11,598 nucleotides of DNA. Source: JBFKMV01 sp041629655 (GTDB lineage: Bacteria > Acidobacteriota > Polarisedimenticolia > Polarisedimenticolales > Polarisedimenticolaceae). Each line of letters begins with the position of its first letter. The stretch's first letter is position 1. Under the pieces are notes generated by a model. It was not told the DNA's origin. It did no database searches and was given only the letters and a program-made list of their open reading frames with translations. The stretch spans positions 1 to 11,598 of the forward strand of contig JBFKMV010000167.1 of assembly GCA_041629655.1 (NCBI GenBank), in the 5' to 3' direction. A program made the translations under genes and the position numbers. Below, piece by piece: positions 1-6,859 of the stretch.

Positions 1-274
1 GTTCTTCCACGCGCACCCAGGCCACCGTCGCGTCGAGGCCGGCCGGTCGCGGGCAGCCGGCGACGACTCCCCGGGCGCCGTTTTCGACCGCCTGCGGCAC
101 GAAGCGCACGCCGTCGGTGTGCAGGCCGGCGAGCGCGAAGAACAGGTCGCCCGGACGGACCCGCCGCGAATCCAGGCACACGCCCTCGATCAGCGGGTCG
201 ACTCCCGGCGCTTCCAGCGGGCGCACCCCGGCCCCGCTCAGCAGCGTCGACAGCCGCACGCCCGGCGCCGTCAT
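1..274 (-). CDS. murE: UDP-N-acetylmuramyl-tripeptide synthetase MurE, N-terminal part
   Basis: This is the first 91 codons of a Mur ligase, running off the left edge of the window. MurE adds the third amino acid (usually meso-diaminopimelate or lysine) to UDP-MurNAc-dipeptide in the cytoplasm. The visible part is the UDP-substrate-binding N-terminal domain. It shows the family signature LDSRRVRPGDLFFALAGL (about residues 35-52), then TDGVRFVPQA and NGARGVVAG. The ATG lies in an ATGA overlap with the ftsI stop, which indicates translational coupling. The ftsI-murE order is the usual dcw order and favours MurE over MurF, which shares this fold. The ATP-binding and catalytic domains lie outside the window, so the third residue added cannot be read. 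Confidence 0.88.
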   Translation of the reverse strand, partial: MTAPGVRLSTLLSGAGVRPLEAPGVDPLIEGVCLDSRRVRPGDLFFALAGLHTDGVRFVPQAVENGARGVVAGCPRPAGLDATVAWVRVEE

Positions 275-2271
275 CGGGCGGGGCTCCCGAGCGCCGCCAC
301 GCGCGCCCCCGCCTCCGGCCAGGCGAGCCGGATCGTGCACGTCTCGCCCGCGGCGAGATCCGTCCCGGGCGCCGGGGACTGTCCGATCACCAGGCCGCCG
401 CCCTGCACGCGGGAGCGGTAGCCGCGGTTCGCCAGCTCCGTGACGGCCTCACGCAGGCTCAACCCCCGCAGGTCGGGAACCTCGCCCGCGGACGTCCGCA
501 CGCGCTCCCCGGCCAGCAGCGCCGCCTCGGTCGGGACCGGCGCCGGCGAGAGCTTGGGCCGCCCGGGCAGCGGATCGTCGTCACGCGGCGCGCGCAGGTG
601 CGCCAGCGCCTCGGTCGCGATCCTGCCGAACACCGGGGCCGCCACGTGACCGCCCTGGTGACGGTCGCCGCGCGGCGAGTCGAGCACCACGATCAGCGCG
701 AACCGCGGTGCGCGCACCGGCGCGAAGCCGCCGAACGAGGCGACGTAGTCGTCGGGAGAGTAGCCGCCGGACGGCAGCGCCTTCTGCGCCGTCCCGGTCT
801 TGCCCGCCGCCCGGTAGCCCGCGACCTGCCCGGCCGAGCCGGTGCCGTTTGCGACGACGCCCTCGAGGATCCCGGTCAACGTACGCGCGGTCCGGGCCGA
901 GACCACGCGACGCGGCTCGGGCGGCGCGTAGCGGTGGAACCGGCCGGCCGCGTCCCTGCGGCCGAGCACCAGGCGCGGCGGAACCAGCACGCCATCGTTG
1001 GCCAACGTCGCGAAGGCCGCTCCCATCTGCAGCACCGTCACCCCGATTTCCTGGCCGAACGAGATCGAGGACTGCGACAACGGGGTCCAGCGGGAGACCG
1101 GCCGCAGCAGCCCCGCCGATTCGCCGGGCAGCTCGATGCCCAGCCGTCCGCCGAACCCGAAGCGGGTGATGTAGTCGTGGTACTGCGCGGCCGGGAGGGT
1201 CCGGCAGACCTTCAGGATCCCGACGTTGCTCGAACGCTCGAGGATCTCGCGCAGCGTCAACACGCCGTAGCGGCCGGTATCGCGGATGCGGTGCCCGGCC
1301 ACCAGGGTGCTGCCCTGCTCGCAATCGAAGCGCCGGCCGGGGTCCACCGTACCGCGGTCCAGCGCGGCGGCGGCCGCGACGATCTTGAACGTCGAGCCGG
1401 GCTCGTAGAGGTCGACCACGGCGCGGTTGCGCCGTGCCGCGGGGCTCGCTTTGCCGAAACGGTTCGGATCGGCCGCGGGTCGGTTCGCCAGGGCCAGCAC
1501 TTGCCCGGTCGCCGGCTCGATCATCACCGCGGAAGCCGCGCGGGCACCGGTCTCGCGCATCGCGCGGGTGAGCTCCCGCTCGACGAGGTGCTGCAGCACC
1601 AGGTCCAGCGTCAGCACCAGGTCGTCCGGTTGCTTGTCGCTCGGACGGATCAGCTGCAGGACCATCCCCCCGTGACCGTCGCGCACGGCGAGGTAGGTCG
1701 ACGGGCCGCCGCGCAGCACGTCGTCGAAACGCTGCTCGAGTCCCTCGACGCCCTTCTGATCGATGTTCGCGTAACCCACGACGTGGACGGCCAGCTGGCC
1801 CCGCGGGTAGAGCCGCCGCGGCTCGGCCTCGAAGCCCAGCGCCGCGCGCACGTCCTCGGGCAACGGCAGCTCCCGCACCGCGGCGGCCGTCTCCGGGTCG
1901 AGACGCCGCCGGAGCCACACGAACGGCCGGTCCGAACCCAGTCGCTCGCGAAGCGACGCCGCGGAGACACCGAGCACCGGCGCCAAGTCACGGGCCAGGT
2001 CGCGCTTGGCGTTCTCGTCGGGAAAGCGTTGCGGGTGCGCGTAGAGCGACATCGTCTCGACACTGACCGCCAGCTCGCGACCCTCGCGGTCCAGGACCGC
2101 CCCGCGGCCCCCGTCGATCTCGACGCTGGTCTGGTGCTGGCGCAGCGCCCGCTCGCGCAGCTCGGCGGAACGCGCGATCTGGAGCTGGTACAGCCGCGCG
2201 ACGATCGTCCCGGCGGCGAGCAGCACCCCCAGGCTCAGCAGCGCGACGCGCGTCTTGTGCTTGCGGTCCAT
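271..2271 (-). CDS. ftsI: Septal peptidoglycan transpeptidase (class B PBP, FtsI/PBP3 type) with PASTA domain
   Basis: This 666-residue class B penicillin-binding protein would cross-link septal peptidoglycan in the periplasm as the divisome transpeptidase. One membrane anchor covers about residues 8-28. The PBP dimerisation/pedestal domain follows (about 48-205, including GRGAVLDREGRELAVS). The transpeptidase domain has all three active-site motifs: STFK with nucleophile Ser293, SSN at 347-349 and KTGTAQK at 491-497. A Pro/Ala-rich linker (about 562-595) leads to one PASTA domain (about 597-650, VPDLRGLSLREAV). The start is the ATG at 2271, preceded by AGGA at 2279-2282 with 7-nt spacing. 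The same frame stays open upstream to 2676, but that part is low-complexity Arg/Ala/Gly sequence lying over ftsL. It sits 35 nt after ftsL and overlaps murE by 4 nt. The PASTA tail separates it from enterobacterial FtsI and resembles PBPs of delta-proteobacterial, acidobacterial and Gram-positive clusters. Confidence 0.94.
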   Translation of the reverse strand: MDRKHKTRVALLSLGVLLAAGTIVARLYQLQIARSAELRERALRQHQTSVEIDGGRGAVLDREGRELAVSVETMSLYAHPQRFPDENAKRDLARDLAPVLGVSAASLRERLGSDRPFVWLRRRLDPETAAAVRELPLPEDVRAALGFEAEPRRLYPRGQLAVHVVGYANIDQKGVEGLEQRFDDVLRGGPSTYLAVRDGHGGMVLQLIRPSDKQPDDLVLTLDLVLQHLVERELTRAMRETGARAASAVMIEPATGQVLALANRPAADPNRFGKASPAARRNRAVVDLYEPGSTFKIVAAAAALDRGTVDPGRRFDCEQGSTLVAGHRIRDTGRYGVLTLREILERSSNVGILKVCRTLPAAQYHDYITRFGFGGRLGIELPGESAGLLRPVSRWTPLSQSSISFGQEIGVTVLQMGAAFATLANDGVLVPPRLVLGRRDAAGRFHRYAPPEPRRVVSARTARTLTGILEGVVANGTGSAGQVAGYRAAGKTGTAQKALPSGGYSPDDYVASFGGFAPVRAPRFALIVVLDSPRGDRHQGGHVAAPVFGRIATEALAHLRAPRDDDPLPGRPKLSPAPVPTEAALLAGERVRTSAGEVPDLRGLSLREAVTELANRGYRSRVQGGGLVIGQSPAPGTDLAAGETCTIRLAWPEAGARVAALGSPAR

Positions 2272-2306
2272 TCCGTGGTCCTGGCTCCGCGCGCGCCGAT
2301 CCCGGG

Positions 2307-2711
2307 TCAGCGCGCGTCGAGTTTCCCGTCCGGCGCCCGAGCCACCAGCTCGGCTTGGCGCGCCGCCGGAGGTCTCACGACGACCACGCGATCCGGCGGC
2401 GGCGTGACCAGCCCCAACCGGTCCGCGGCCCGGCTCTCCACGCGCGGCAGCGCCTCCAGCGTCGCCCGCTCCACCCGCAGCCGCCGCTCTTCGTCGGCGA
2501 GCCGGGTCCGTTCGGCGCGCAGCTCCTCGATCCGATAGCGAACCTGTACGTATTCCATCTGTTGCAGCAGGTAGAACGCGCTGGGAGTCAGCGCGACGAC
2601 CAGGCCGATCAGCCAACCCCAGAGCCGGCGCACCCGGCGGTCGTCGCGCTGGCGGACCACCGTCACGTTGCGCCACTGACGCGGCGACGGATCTGTCGCG
2701 GACTGACTCAC
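2307..2711 (-). CDS. ftsL: Cell division protein FtsL
   Basis: This 134-residue bitopic membrane protein has the FtsL layout: a basic cytoplasmic N-terminus (1-29), one membrane helix (about 30-49, LWGWLIGLVVALTPSAFYLL) and a charged coiled-coil (about 53-90, rich in E, R and L). A short tail begins ADRLGLVTPPPDRVVVV, which matches the LGL-x-P-x-x-x-VV end of FtsL proteins. FtsL acts with FtsB/DivIC and FtsQ to recruit and activate FtsW-FtsI at the septum. The preferred start is a GTG at 2711 in a GTGA overlap with the rsmH stop, preceded by GGAG with 5-nt spacing. A longer frame to 2828 would lie wholly within rsmH and adds no recognisable sequence. Sequence conservation in this family is low, so the call rests on topology, the tail motif and position between rsmH and ftsI. 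Confidence 0.87.
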   Translation of the reverse strand: MSQSATDPSPRQWRNVTVVRQRDDRRVRRLWGWLIGLVVALTPSAFYLLQQMEYVQVRYRIEELRAERTRLADEERRLRVERATLEALPRVESRAADRLGLVTPPPDRVVVVRPPAARQAELVARAPDGKLDAR

Positions 2712-3649
2712 AGCTTCTCCGCGACCCGCAGACGCGCGCTGCGCGAACGCGGGTTCGAGGCCAGCTCCGACTCGCCCGGGCGCACCGCCCGGGTCGTCAC
2801 CAGCCGGACCAGGTTCTGCTTGCCGCAACCGCAGACCGGCAGGTCGGGCGGACAGCTGCAGCGGTCGGCCAGCCCGCGCAGCGTCCGCTTGACCGCGCGA
2901 TCCTCGAGCGAGTGGAACGCGATGACCGCCAGCCGCCCGCCGGGCCGCAACAGCGACACCGCGTCGGTCACGAACCGGTCGAGGCCTTCGATCTCGCGGT
3001 TGACCGCGATCCGGAGCGCCTGGAACGTGCGTGTCGCCGGGTGGATCCGGTAGCGGCGCGCCGCCGGGCCGGCGACGCGGGTCACCAGCTCGGCCAGCTC
3101 CGAGGTCCGCGTCAGCGGGCGTTCCTCCCGGCGGCGCACGATCTCGCGCGCGATGGCGCGGGCCCGCCGTTCCTCTCCGTAGCTGGAGATGATCCGCTGC
3201 AGCTCGGCCTCGGTCGCCGTTCCCAGCAGCTCCGCCGCCGTCGGCGTCGAGTCGGGGTCCATGCGCATGTCGAGCGGACCGTCGTGGGCGAACGAGAACC
3301 CGCGCGCCGGATCGTCGAGCTGGAGCGACGAGACGCCGAGATCGGCCAGGATCCCGTCGACCTCGCGGACTCCCTCGCCGTGGAGGATCTTGATCAGGTC
3401 GCGGTGGTTGCCGCGCAGCGCCAGGAAGCGTGGCCCGAAGCGCTCCAGCCTGCGGCTGGCCGCCAGCAGCGCCTCGGGATCGCGGTCGATGCCGAACAGC
3501 CGTCCGCGCGTACCGAGCCGCCCCAGCAACGCCTCGGCGTGCCCGCCGGCGCCGACCGTCGCGTCGACGATCACTCCGCCCGGCTCCGGCCGGAGCAGCT
3601 CGATCGTCTCCTCGAGCAGGACCGGCAGGTGTCTCGGTGCGGTCCCCAT
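2708..3649 (-). CDS. rsmH: 16S rRNA (cytosine-1402-N4)-methyltransferase RsmH (MraW)
   Basis: RsmH uses S-adenosylmethionine to N4-methylate C1402 of 16S rRNA in the decoding centre. The 313-residue product has the usual family length and signatures: HLPVLLEETIELL at the N-terminus, the SAM-binding loop VDATVGAGGHAEALL (28-42), GIDRDPEAL (53-61), ILADLGVSSLQLDDPARGFS (100-119), DGPLDMRMD (123-131), YGEERRARAIAREIV (157-171), TFQALRIAVNREI (208-220) and GGRLAVIAFHSLEDRAVK (237-254). Four cysteines in CSCPPDLPVCGCG (264-276) form the CxC/CxC knuckle seen in many orthologues. The ATG at 3649 places the PVLL motif where the family has it. An in-frame GTG at 3691 would add 14 residues; both sites have purine-rich but closely spaced upstream sequence. 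It lies 60 nt after mraZ and overlaps ftsL by 4 nt. Confidence 0.96.
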   Translation of the reverse strand: MGTAPRHLPVLLEETIELLRPEPGGVIVDATVGAGGHAEALLGRLGTRGRLFGIDRDPEALLAASRRLERFGPRFLALRGNHRDLIKILHGEGVREVDGILADLGVSSLQLDDPARGFSFAHDGPLDMRMDPDSTPTAAELLGTATEAELQRIISSYGEERRARAIAREIVRRREERPLTRTSELAELVTRVAGPAARRYRIHPATRTFQALRIAVNREIEGLDRFVTDAVSLLRPGGRLAVIAFHSLEDRAVKRTLRGLADRCSCPPDLPVCGCGKQNLVRLVTTRAVRPGESELASNPRSRSARLRVAEKL

Positions 3650-3709
3650 GGTTCCCCCGAACCGCGCACTCGTTTCCGTGGCCCCGAACACGACTCCCCC
3701 GTTCGGTCG

Positions 3710-4153
3710 TCAGCCGATTCCCAGCTCCGCGAGCGACTCCAGATCCTCGTCGGTCAACGGCTCGGCCTCGAGTCGCTCCTCGAACACGCCCCGATTCCAG
3801 AGCTCCAGGTGGTCCTGCTGTCCCAGCACCGCGACCTCGCCGTCGATGCCGGCCCGTTCGCGCAGCAGCGGATGGATCAGGATCCGGCCCTGGGAGTCCA
3901 TCGTCGCCGTCTGTCCGTAGTAGTTGGCCCGCTTGCGAAAGCGCATCACCGCGGGCTTGAAGCGCGAGGCCGCGGTCATGCGGTCCTCGACCCGTTGCCA
4001 GACTTCCATCGGATACAGCAGCACCGACTCGCCGCGCAGGCTGGTGACGAAGAAGTCGCTGCCGTACCGCGGCTCGATGATCGCGCGGAACGCCGAGGGC
4101 AGCTTGACCCGCCCCTTCCCGTCCAGCTTGGCGAGCGCGTTGCCGCGCAGCAT
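3710..4153 (-). CDS. mraZ: Transcriptional regulator MraZ
   Basis: MraZ is the DNA-binding protein encoded first in most dcw operons; in E. coli it represses its own operon. This 147-residue protein has the two tandem SpoVT/AbrB-like halves of the family, each with the D-x-x-x-R signature: DGKGR at 11-15 (LDGKGRVKLPSAFR) and DSQGR at 86-90 (MDSQGRILIHPLLRE). FRKRANYYGQTATMD before the second half is also typical. It assembles as a ring that reads direct repeats in DNA. The ATG at 4153 is preceded by GGGGGAAGA with suitable spacing. The acidic tail (about 130-145) is slightly longer than the E. coli ending. Candidate target repeats lie in its own promoter at 4292-4315, which supports autoregulation. 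Confidence 0.96.
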   Translation of the reverse strand: MLRGNALAKLDGKGRVKLPSAFRAIIEPRYGSDFFVTSLRGESVLLYPMEVWQRVEDRMTAASRFKPAVMRFRKRANYYGQTATMDSQGRILIHPLLRERAGIDGEVAVLGQQDHLELWNRGVFEERLEAEPLTDEDLESLAELGIG

Positions 4154-4291
4154 TCGAATCTTCCCCCGGGGGCGGCGGCGCCCCTGTTCACCGCGCCGGC
4201 GGCGACGTATGCTGTCGACACGCCACCCGAGGCCGCAGCCGCCTGCGCAATGGGCGTCCCCGGATGCTCGATGGCTGATGTGACCCTGAGG

Positions 4292-4315
4292 CCACTACGG
4301 TCCACTTTGGACCAC
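4292..4315 (-). promoter_or_regulatory. Candidate MraZ operator (three GTGG repeats, 10-bp period)
   Basis: On the minus strand GTGG occurs three times at exactly 10-bp intervals (positions 4315-4312, 4305-4302 and 4295-4292). A degenerate fourth unit, GGTC, lies at 4285-4282. The repeats start just after the mraZ -10 box and should cover the transcription start. MraZ proteins are known to bind short G-rich direct repeats (TGGG or GTG-containing) about 10 bp apart in their own promoter, one helical turn per subunit. That this is the operator here is inference from repeat type, spacing and place. Confidence 0.7.
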
Positions 4316-4318
4316 CGC

Positions 4319-4347
4319 ATGATAAGAAGCGGGAAACTCGGTGTCAA
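4319..4347 (-). promoter_or_regulatory. Sigma-70-type promoter of the mraZ/dcw operon
   Basis: The minus strand carries a perfect -35 TTGACA (4347-4342), a 17-nt spacer and a -10 TATCAT (4324-4319), matching 5 of 6 consensus bases. Transcription should begin near 4312, giving a leader of about 160 nt before the mraZ start codon. In DNA this GC-rich, such a match at the ideal spacing, upstream of the first dcw gene, is unlikely to be chance. Confidence 0.82.
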
Positions 4348-4368
4348 GCAATTTAAATAACCTATAAA
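4341..4368 (+). promoter_or_regulatory. Possible promoter of the plus-strand PLP-enzyme gene
   Basis: GTGTCA (4341-4346, 4 of 6 to the -35 consensus), a 16-nt spacer and TATAAA (4363-4368, 5 of 6 to the -10 consensus) face the gene starting at 4419. The -35 box lies almost exactly on the -35 box of the mraZ promoter on the other strand. The predicted leader is about 45 nt. The match is moderate, and the AT-rich tract makes a -10-like word easier to find by chance. Confidence 0.42.
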
Positions 4369-4380
4369 TCTTACAAAAAA
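4348..4380 (-). promoter_or_regulatory. AT-rich UP-element-like tract upstream of the mraZ -35 box
   Basis: Directly upstream of the mraZ -35 box the minus strand is almost entirely A/T, including TTATTTAAATTG and a T6 run at its far end. This contrasts sharply with the GC-rich surroundings. Place and composition fit an UP element contacted by the RNA polymerase alpha subunit. The same tract holds the -10 box of the possible divergent promoter, so its role may be shared. Confidence 0.45.
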
Positions 4381-4407
4381 AGCGTAAGTAAGGCGAAATA
4401 ACGATCC

Positions 4408-4412
4408 GGAGG
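4408..4412 (+). promoter_or_regulatory. Ribosome binding site of the PLP-enzyme gene
   Basis: GGAGG followed by 6 nt before the ATG at 4419 is a strong Shine-Dalgarno sequence and fixes this start. Confidence 0.8.
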
Positions 4413-4418
4413 CTGGAG

Positions 4419-5576
4419 ATGGACTTCAAGACCCGTTGTGCGAGGGGCTGTCGGGACACCGGCCCCATCGGGCGACCCCTGTCGCCGCCGGTGGTGATGA
4501 GCGCCACGTTCGGATTCGAGACCCTCGACGAGGTGGAGGCCTGGTACGACCGTCCCCGGGGCTACATGTACGCCCGCTACGGCAACCCGACCGTCCGCGC
4601 GACCGAGCGCGCGCTGGCCGATCTCGAGGGGGGTGCGGACGCCGCGCTGTTCGGTTCCGGCATGGCGGCGATCAGTACCACGCTGCTCACGCTCGCCGGT
4701 TCCGGTCACACCGTCGCCGCGCAACGCGACGTCTACGGCGGGACGGCGCACCTGCTGGCGCGGGTGTTGCCCGAGCTCGGCATCGAGACGCGCTGGTTCG
4801 ACACCGACGAGCTGAACAAGCTGCGCGCCGACCGGCTCGCCGGCTGCCGCCTGCTCTACGTCGAGACCCCCACCAACCCCACGCTGCGGATCGTCGATCT
4901 CGGACACGTCGCGCGCGCGGCCGCCGAGGCGGGCATCCCCGTCGTGGTGGACAGCACGTTCGCCACACCCGCGCTCCAGCGTCCGCTCGACCTGCGCTGC
5001 GACATCGTCGTGCACAGCTGCACGAAGTACCTCGGCGGACACAGCGACCTCACCGGCGGGGTGGTGGTCGGCGCGGCAGACGTGGTGGGACGCATCGCCA
5101 CCCGCCGCCGCTCGCTGGGCGGGATCATGGATCCGTGGACGGCGTTCCTGTTGCAGCGCGGGTTGCGCACGCTGGCCGTCCGGATCGAGGCCCAGTCGCG
5201 GGGCGCGGCCGCGGTGGCCGAGGCGTTGCGCTCGCATCCGCAGGTCCGGCGCGTGCTCTACCCGGGACTCTCGGGCTCGCCCGACCACGCGCTGGCCACC
5301 CGGCAGATGCAGGGTTACGGAGGGATGGTCGCCTTCGAGGTCGAAGGCGGCCTGGAACAGGCACGCCGCGTACACGACGCAGTCACGCTGTTCGCGCGCG
5401 CCGGCAGCCTCGGCGGCGTCGAGTCGCTGGTCTCGGTGCCGGTCACCATGTCGCACCGTTACATGAGCGAGGAGGAACGCCGTCAGGCCGGCGTGACGCC
5501 GGGCCTGATCCGGTTGTCGATCGGGCTGGAATCACCCGAGGACCTGATCGAGGACCTGCGGCAGGCGCTGGGCTAG
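4419..5576 (+). CDS. Trans-sulfuration PLP enzyme (cystathionine gamma-synthase/gamma-lyase family)
   Basis: This 385-residue protein belongs to the Cys/Met metabolism PLP-dependent family, cytoplasmic fold-type I enzymes acting on sulfur amino acids or activated homoserine. Full-length family marks are present: YMYARYGNPT (49-58, with the phosphate-contacting Tyr and Arg of the neighbouring subunit), FGSGMAAI (78-85), DVYGGT (104-109), VETPTNPT (148-155), VDSTFATP (177-184, Asp178 to the pyridine nitrogen), SCTKYLGGHSD (200-210, Lys203 as the Schiff-base lysine), SLGGVESL (330-337) and LIRLSIGLE (363-371, Arg365 for substrate carboxylate). Glycine at 108 replaces the cysteine typical of methionine gamma-lyase, weakly arguing against that activity. 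Cystathionine gamma-synthase, gamma-lyase and O-acylhomoserine sulfhydrylase cannot be separated by eye, so no symbol is given. It is divergent from mraZ and its TAG stop overlaps that of the convergent glycosyltransferase gene. Confidence 0.9.
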   Translation: MDFKTRCARGCRDTGPIGRPLSPPVVMSATFGFETLDEVEAWYDRPRGYMYARYGNPTVRATERALADLEGGADAALFGSGMAAISTTLLTLAGSGHTVAAQRDVYGGTAHLLARVLPELGIETRWFDTDELNKLRADRLAGCRLLYVETPTNPTLRIVDLGHVARAAAEAGIPVVVDSTFATPALQRPLDLRCDIVVHSCTKYLGGHSDLTGGVVVGAADVVGRIATRRRSLGGIMDPWTAFLLQRGLRTLAVRIEAQSRGAAAVAEALRSHPQVRRVLYPGLSGSPDHALATRQMQGYGGMVAFEVEGGLEQARRVHDAVTLFARAGSLGGVESLVSVPVTMSHRYMSEEERRQAGVTPGLIRLSIGLESPEDLIEDLRQALG

Positions 5577-6859
5577 CGGCGGAGCCCGTAACGCGCCCAC
5601 CAGACGATGCCGGCCAGCGAGCCGAGCACCCGAGGCGATAGCGGAAGCGAAGCCGGCCCGGCGTGCCCGAGCATCCGGCCGGCCGTCTTCCGTGCGAAAT
5701 ACGCCGGCAGCGAGACGAACAGCCGGTACAGGTTGCCCCAGTGCCCGTGGCGCGTGAACTGGATCAACAGCGCCGTCACGTGGCCGCGCATGTACAGGTA
5801 CATCTGACTGCGAAGCTCGTCCCAGCCGGCGCGGTGTTCGTGGAACACCACGGCGGTCGGCTCGTAGCGGCAGCGGTGGCCCGCGGCCAGGATGCGGTAC
5901 CACAGCTCCGAGTCCTCGCTACAGCCCGAGGCTCCCGCTCCCAGTCGCTCATCGAACGGCCCGACCAGGTCGAAGACGTGCCGCCGGAAGGCCATGTTCG
6001 CGCCGGCGCCGATCCGCCACACCGGAACGCCGCGGGCGCGCGTCGCGGCGAAGAACCGCTCGTCAAAGTCGACCGACCGGTAGCCCCACGACTCGCCGCC
6101 CAGCTCGAAGGCGAGCCGCGCCCGGGTGTCGAGCCGGGCGGGCAGCACCAGGCCCGTCACCGCCAGTACCTCCGGATCGCGGAATGCCGCGCGCAGGCGA
6201 CCGATCCAAGCCGGCGGTACCCCAACGTCGTCGTCGGTGAACGCCACGAACGCTCCGCGGCTGGCCCGGATTCCCGCGTTGCGGGCCACGCTCAGACCGG
6301 GCCGGGGCTCCGCGACGTACCGCATCCCGGGATAGCGCCCCGTCACCCGGCGCGTCGCATCGTTCGCCGGCGAGTTGTCCACGACGACGATCTCGCCCGG
6401 AGCCGGATCGAGCCGCTCGAGCGAGGCGAGGCATCGCGCCAGGGCCTCCGGTCGGTCGCGGGTACACACCACGAGCGAAACGTCTCCGGCCGGAGCGGCC
6501 TCGTCGGGCGCGTCGAGTTGCCCGACCAGCCGGGCGAGCGGGGACGACAGGCCGAGCACCGCGTCCAGATCGTCCGGCGCGACCCGCGGCTGGCGTTCCC
6601 AGGGCACCGGCCAGGGGGCGACGAAGCCCCGCCCCAGCAGGTGGCTCCCGACCACCGGCGCCACCGCCATCGGGGCCGCCGCGCGAAGCGCCGGCGCGCG
6701 GAGCGGCAGCAGTTCCACCGGGTAGTCGCGGTGGCCCAACGGAACGCCTCCAGCCCAGAACACCACGCGGTAACCGCCGAGACCGTCGCGCGGCTCGAGA
6801 TCCGGCAGCGAGTCCCGCAGTTCGAGGTGCAGCACCTCCCAGCGGGCGAACCCCGTCAT
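5573..6859 (-). CDS. Family 2 glycosyltransferase with N-terminal extension (distal copy)
   Basis: This 428-residue protein has a GT-A catalytic domain from about residue 127: VSLVVCTRDRPEAL (127-140, nucleotide-sugar binding start), EIVVVDNSP (156-164), YVAEPRPGLSVARNAG (181-196), FTDDDVGVPPAWI with the metal-binding Asp cluster at 209-211, GAGANMAFRR (284-293) and GCSEDSELWYRI (312-323) in the acceptor/catalytic-base region. The C-terminus (about 370-428) has hydrophobic and aromatic stretches suggesting membrane association. The first 120 residues form a separate small domain (GYRVVFWAGGVPLGH), also seen in weaker form in the neighbouring copy. It would transfer a sugar from a nucleotide donor; donor and acceptor are unknown. 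The ATG at 6859 sits in an ATGA overlap with the upstream copy and has GGAG with 5-nt spacing. The frame is open to 7021, but that part lies inside the previous gene and is low complexity. Confidence 0.9.
   Translation of the reverse strand: MTGFARWEVLHLELRDSLPDLEPRDGLGGYRVVFWAGGVPLGHRDYPVELLPLRAPALRAAAPMAVAPVVGSHLLGRGFVAPWPVPWERQPRVAPDDLDAVLGLSSPLARLVGQLDAPDEAAPAGDVSLVVCTRDRPEALARCLASLERLDPAPGEIVVVDNSPANDATRRVTGRYPGMRYVAEPRPGLSVARNAGIRASRGAFVAFTDDDVGVPPAWIGRLRAAFRDPEVLAVTGLVLPARLDTRARLAFELGGESWGYRSVDFDERFFAATRARGVPVWRIGAGANMAFRRHVFDLVGPFDERLGAGASGCSEDSELWYRILAAGHRCRYEPTAVVFHEHRAGWDELRSQMYLYMRGHVTALLIQFTRHGHWGNLYRLFVSLPAYFARKTAGRMLGHAGPASLPLSPRVLGSLAGIVWWARYGLRR

Noticed and set aside
598..2538. 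Long plus-strand open frame opposite ftsI and ftsL (646 codons)
   Set aside because: Arg/Gln/His-rich with no motif, while the minus strand encodes PBP with all active-site motifs. Such antisense frames are expected in GC-rich DNA.
2272..2676. N-terminal extension of ftsI by 135 codons
   Set aside because: Would cover ftsL almost completely, is low-complexity, and the ATG at 2271 has a Shine-Dalgarno sequence directly before a typical membrane anchor.
3650..3691. GTG start for rsmH at 3691
   Set aside because: Not excluded, but the ATG at 3649 gives the usual family N-terminus and length; the extra 14 residues match nothing known.
2912..4360. Long plus-strand open frame opposite rsmH and mraZ
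   Set aside because: No recognisable domain; lies over two unmistakable conserved genes and their promoter.
4370..4388. CTTAC/GTAAG inverted repeat around an A-rich loop in the leader of the PLP gene
   Set aside because: Only 5-bp A/T-rich arms with a 9-nt loop; likely chance in an AT-rich tract and not a terminator.
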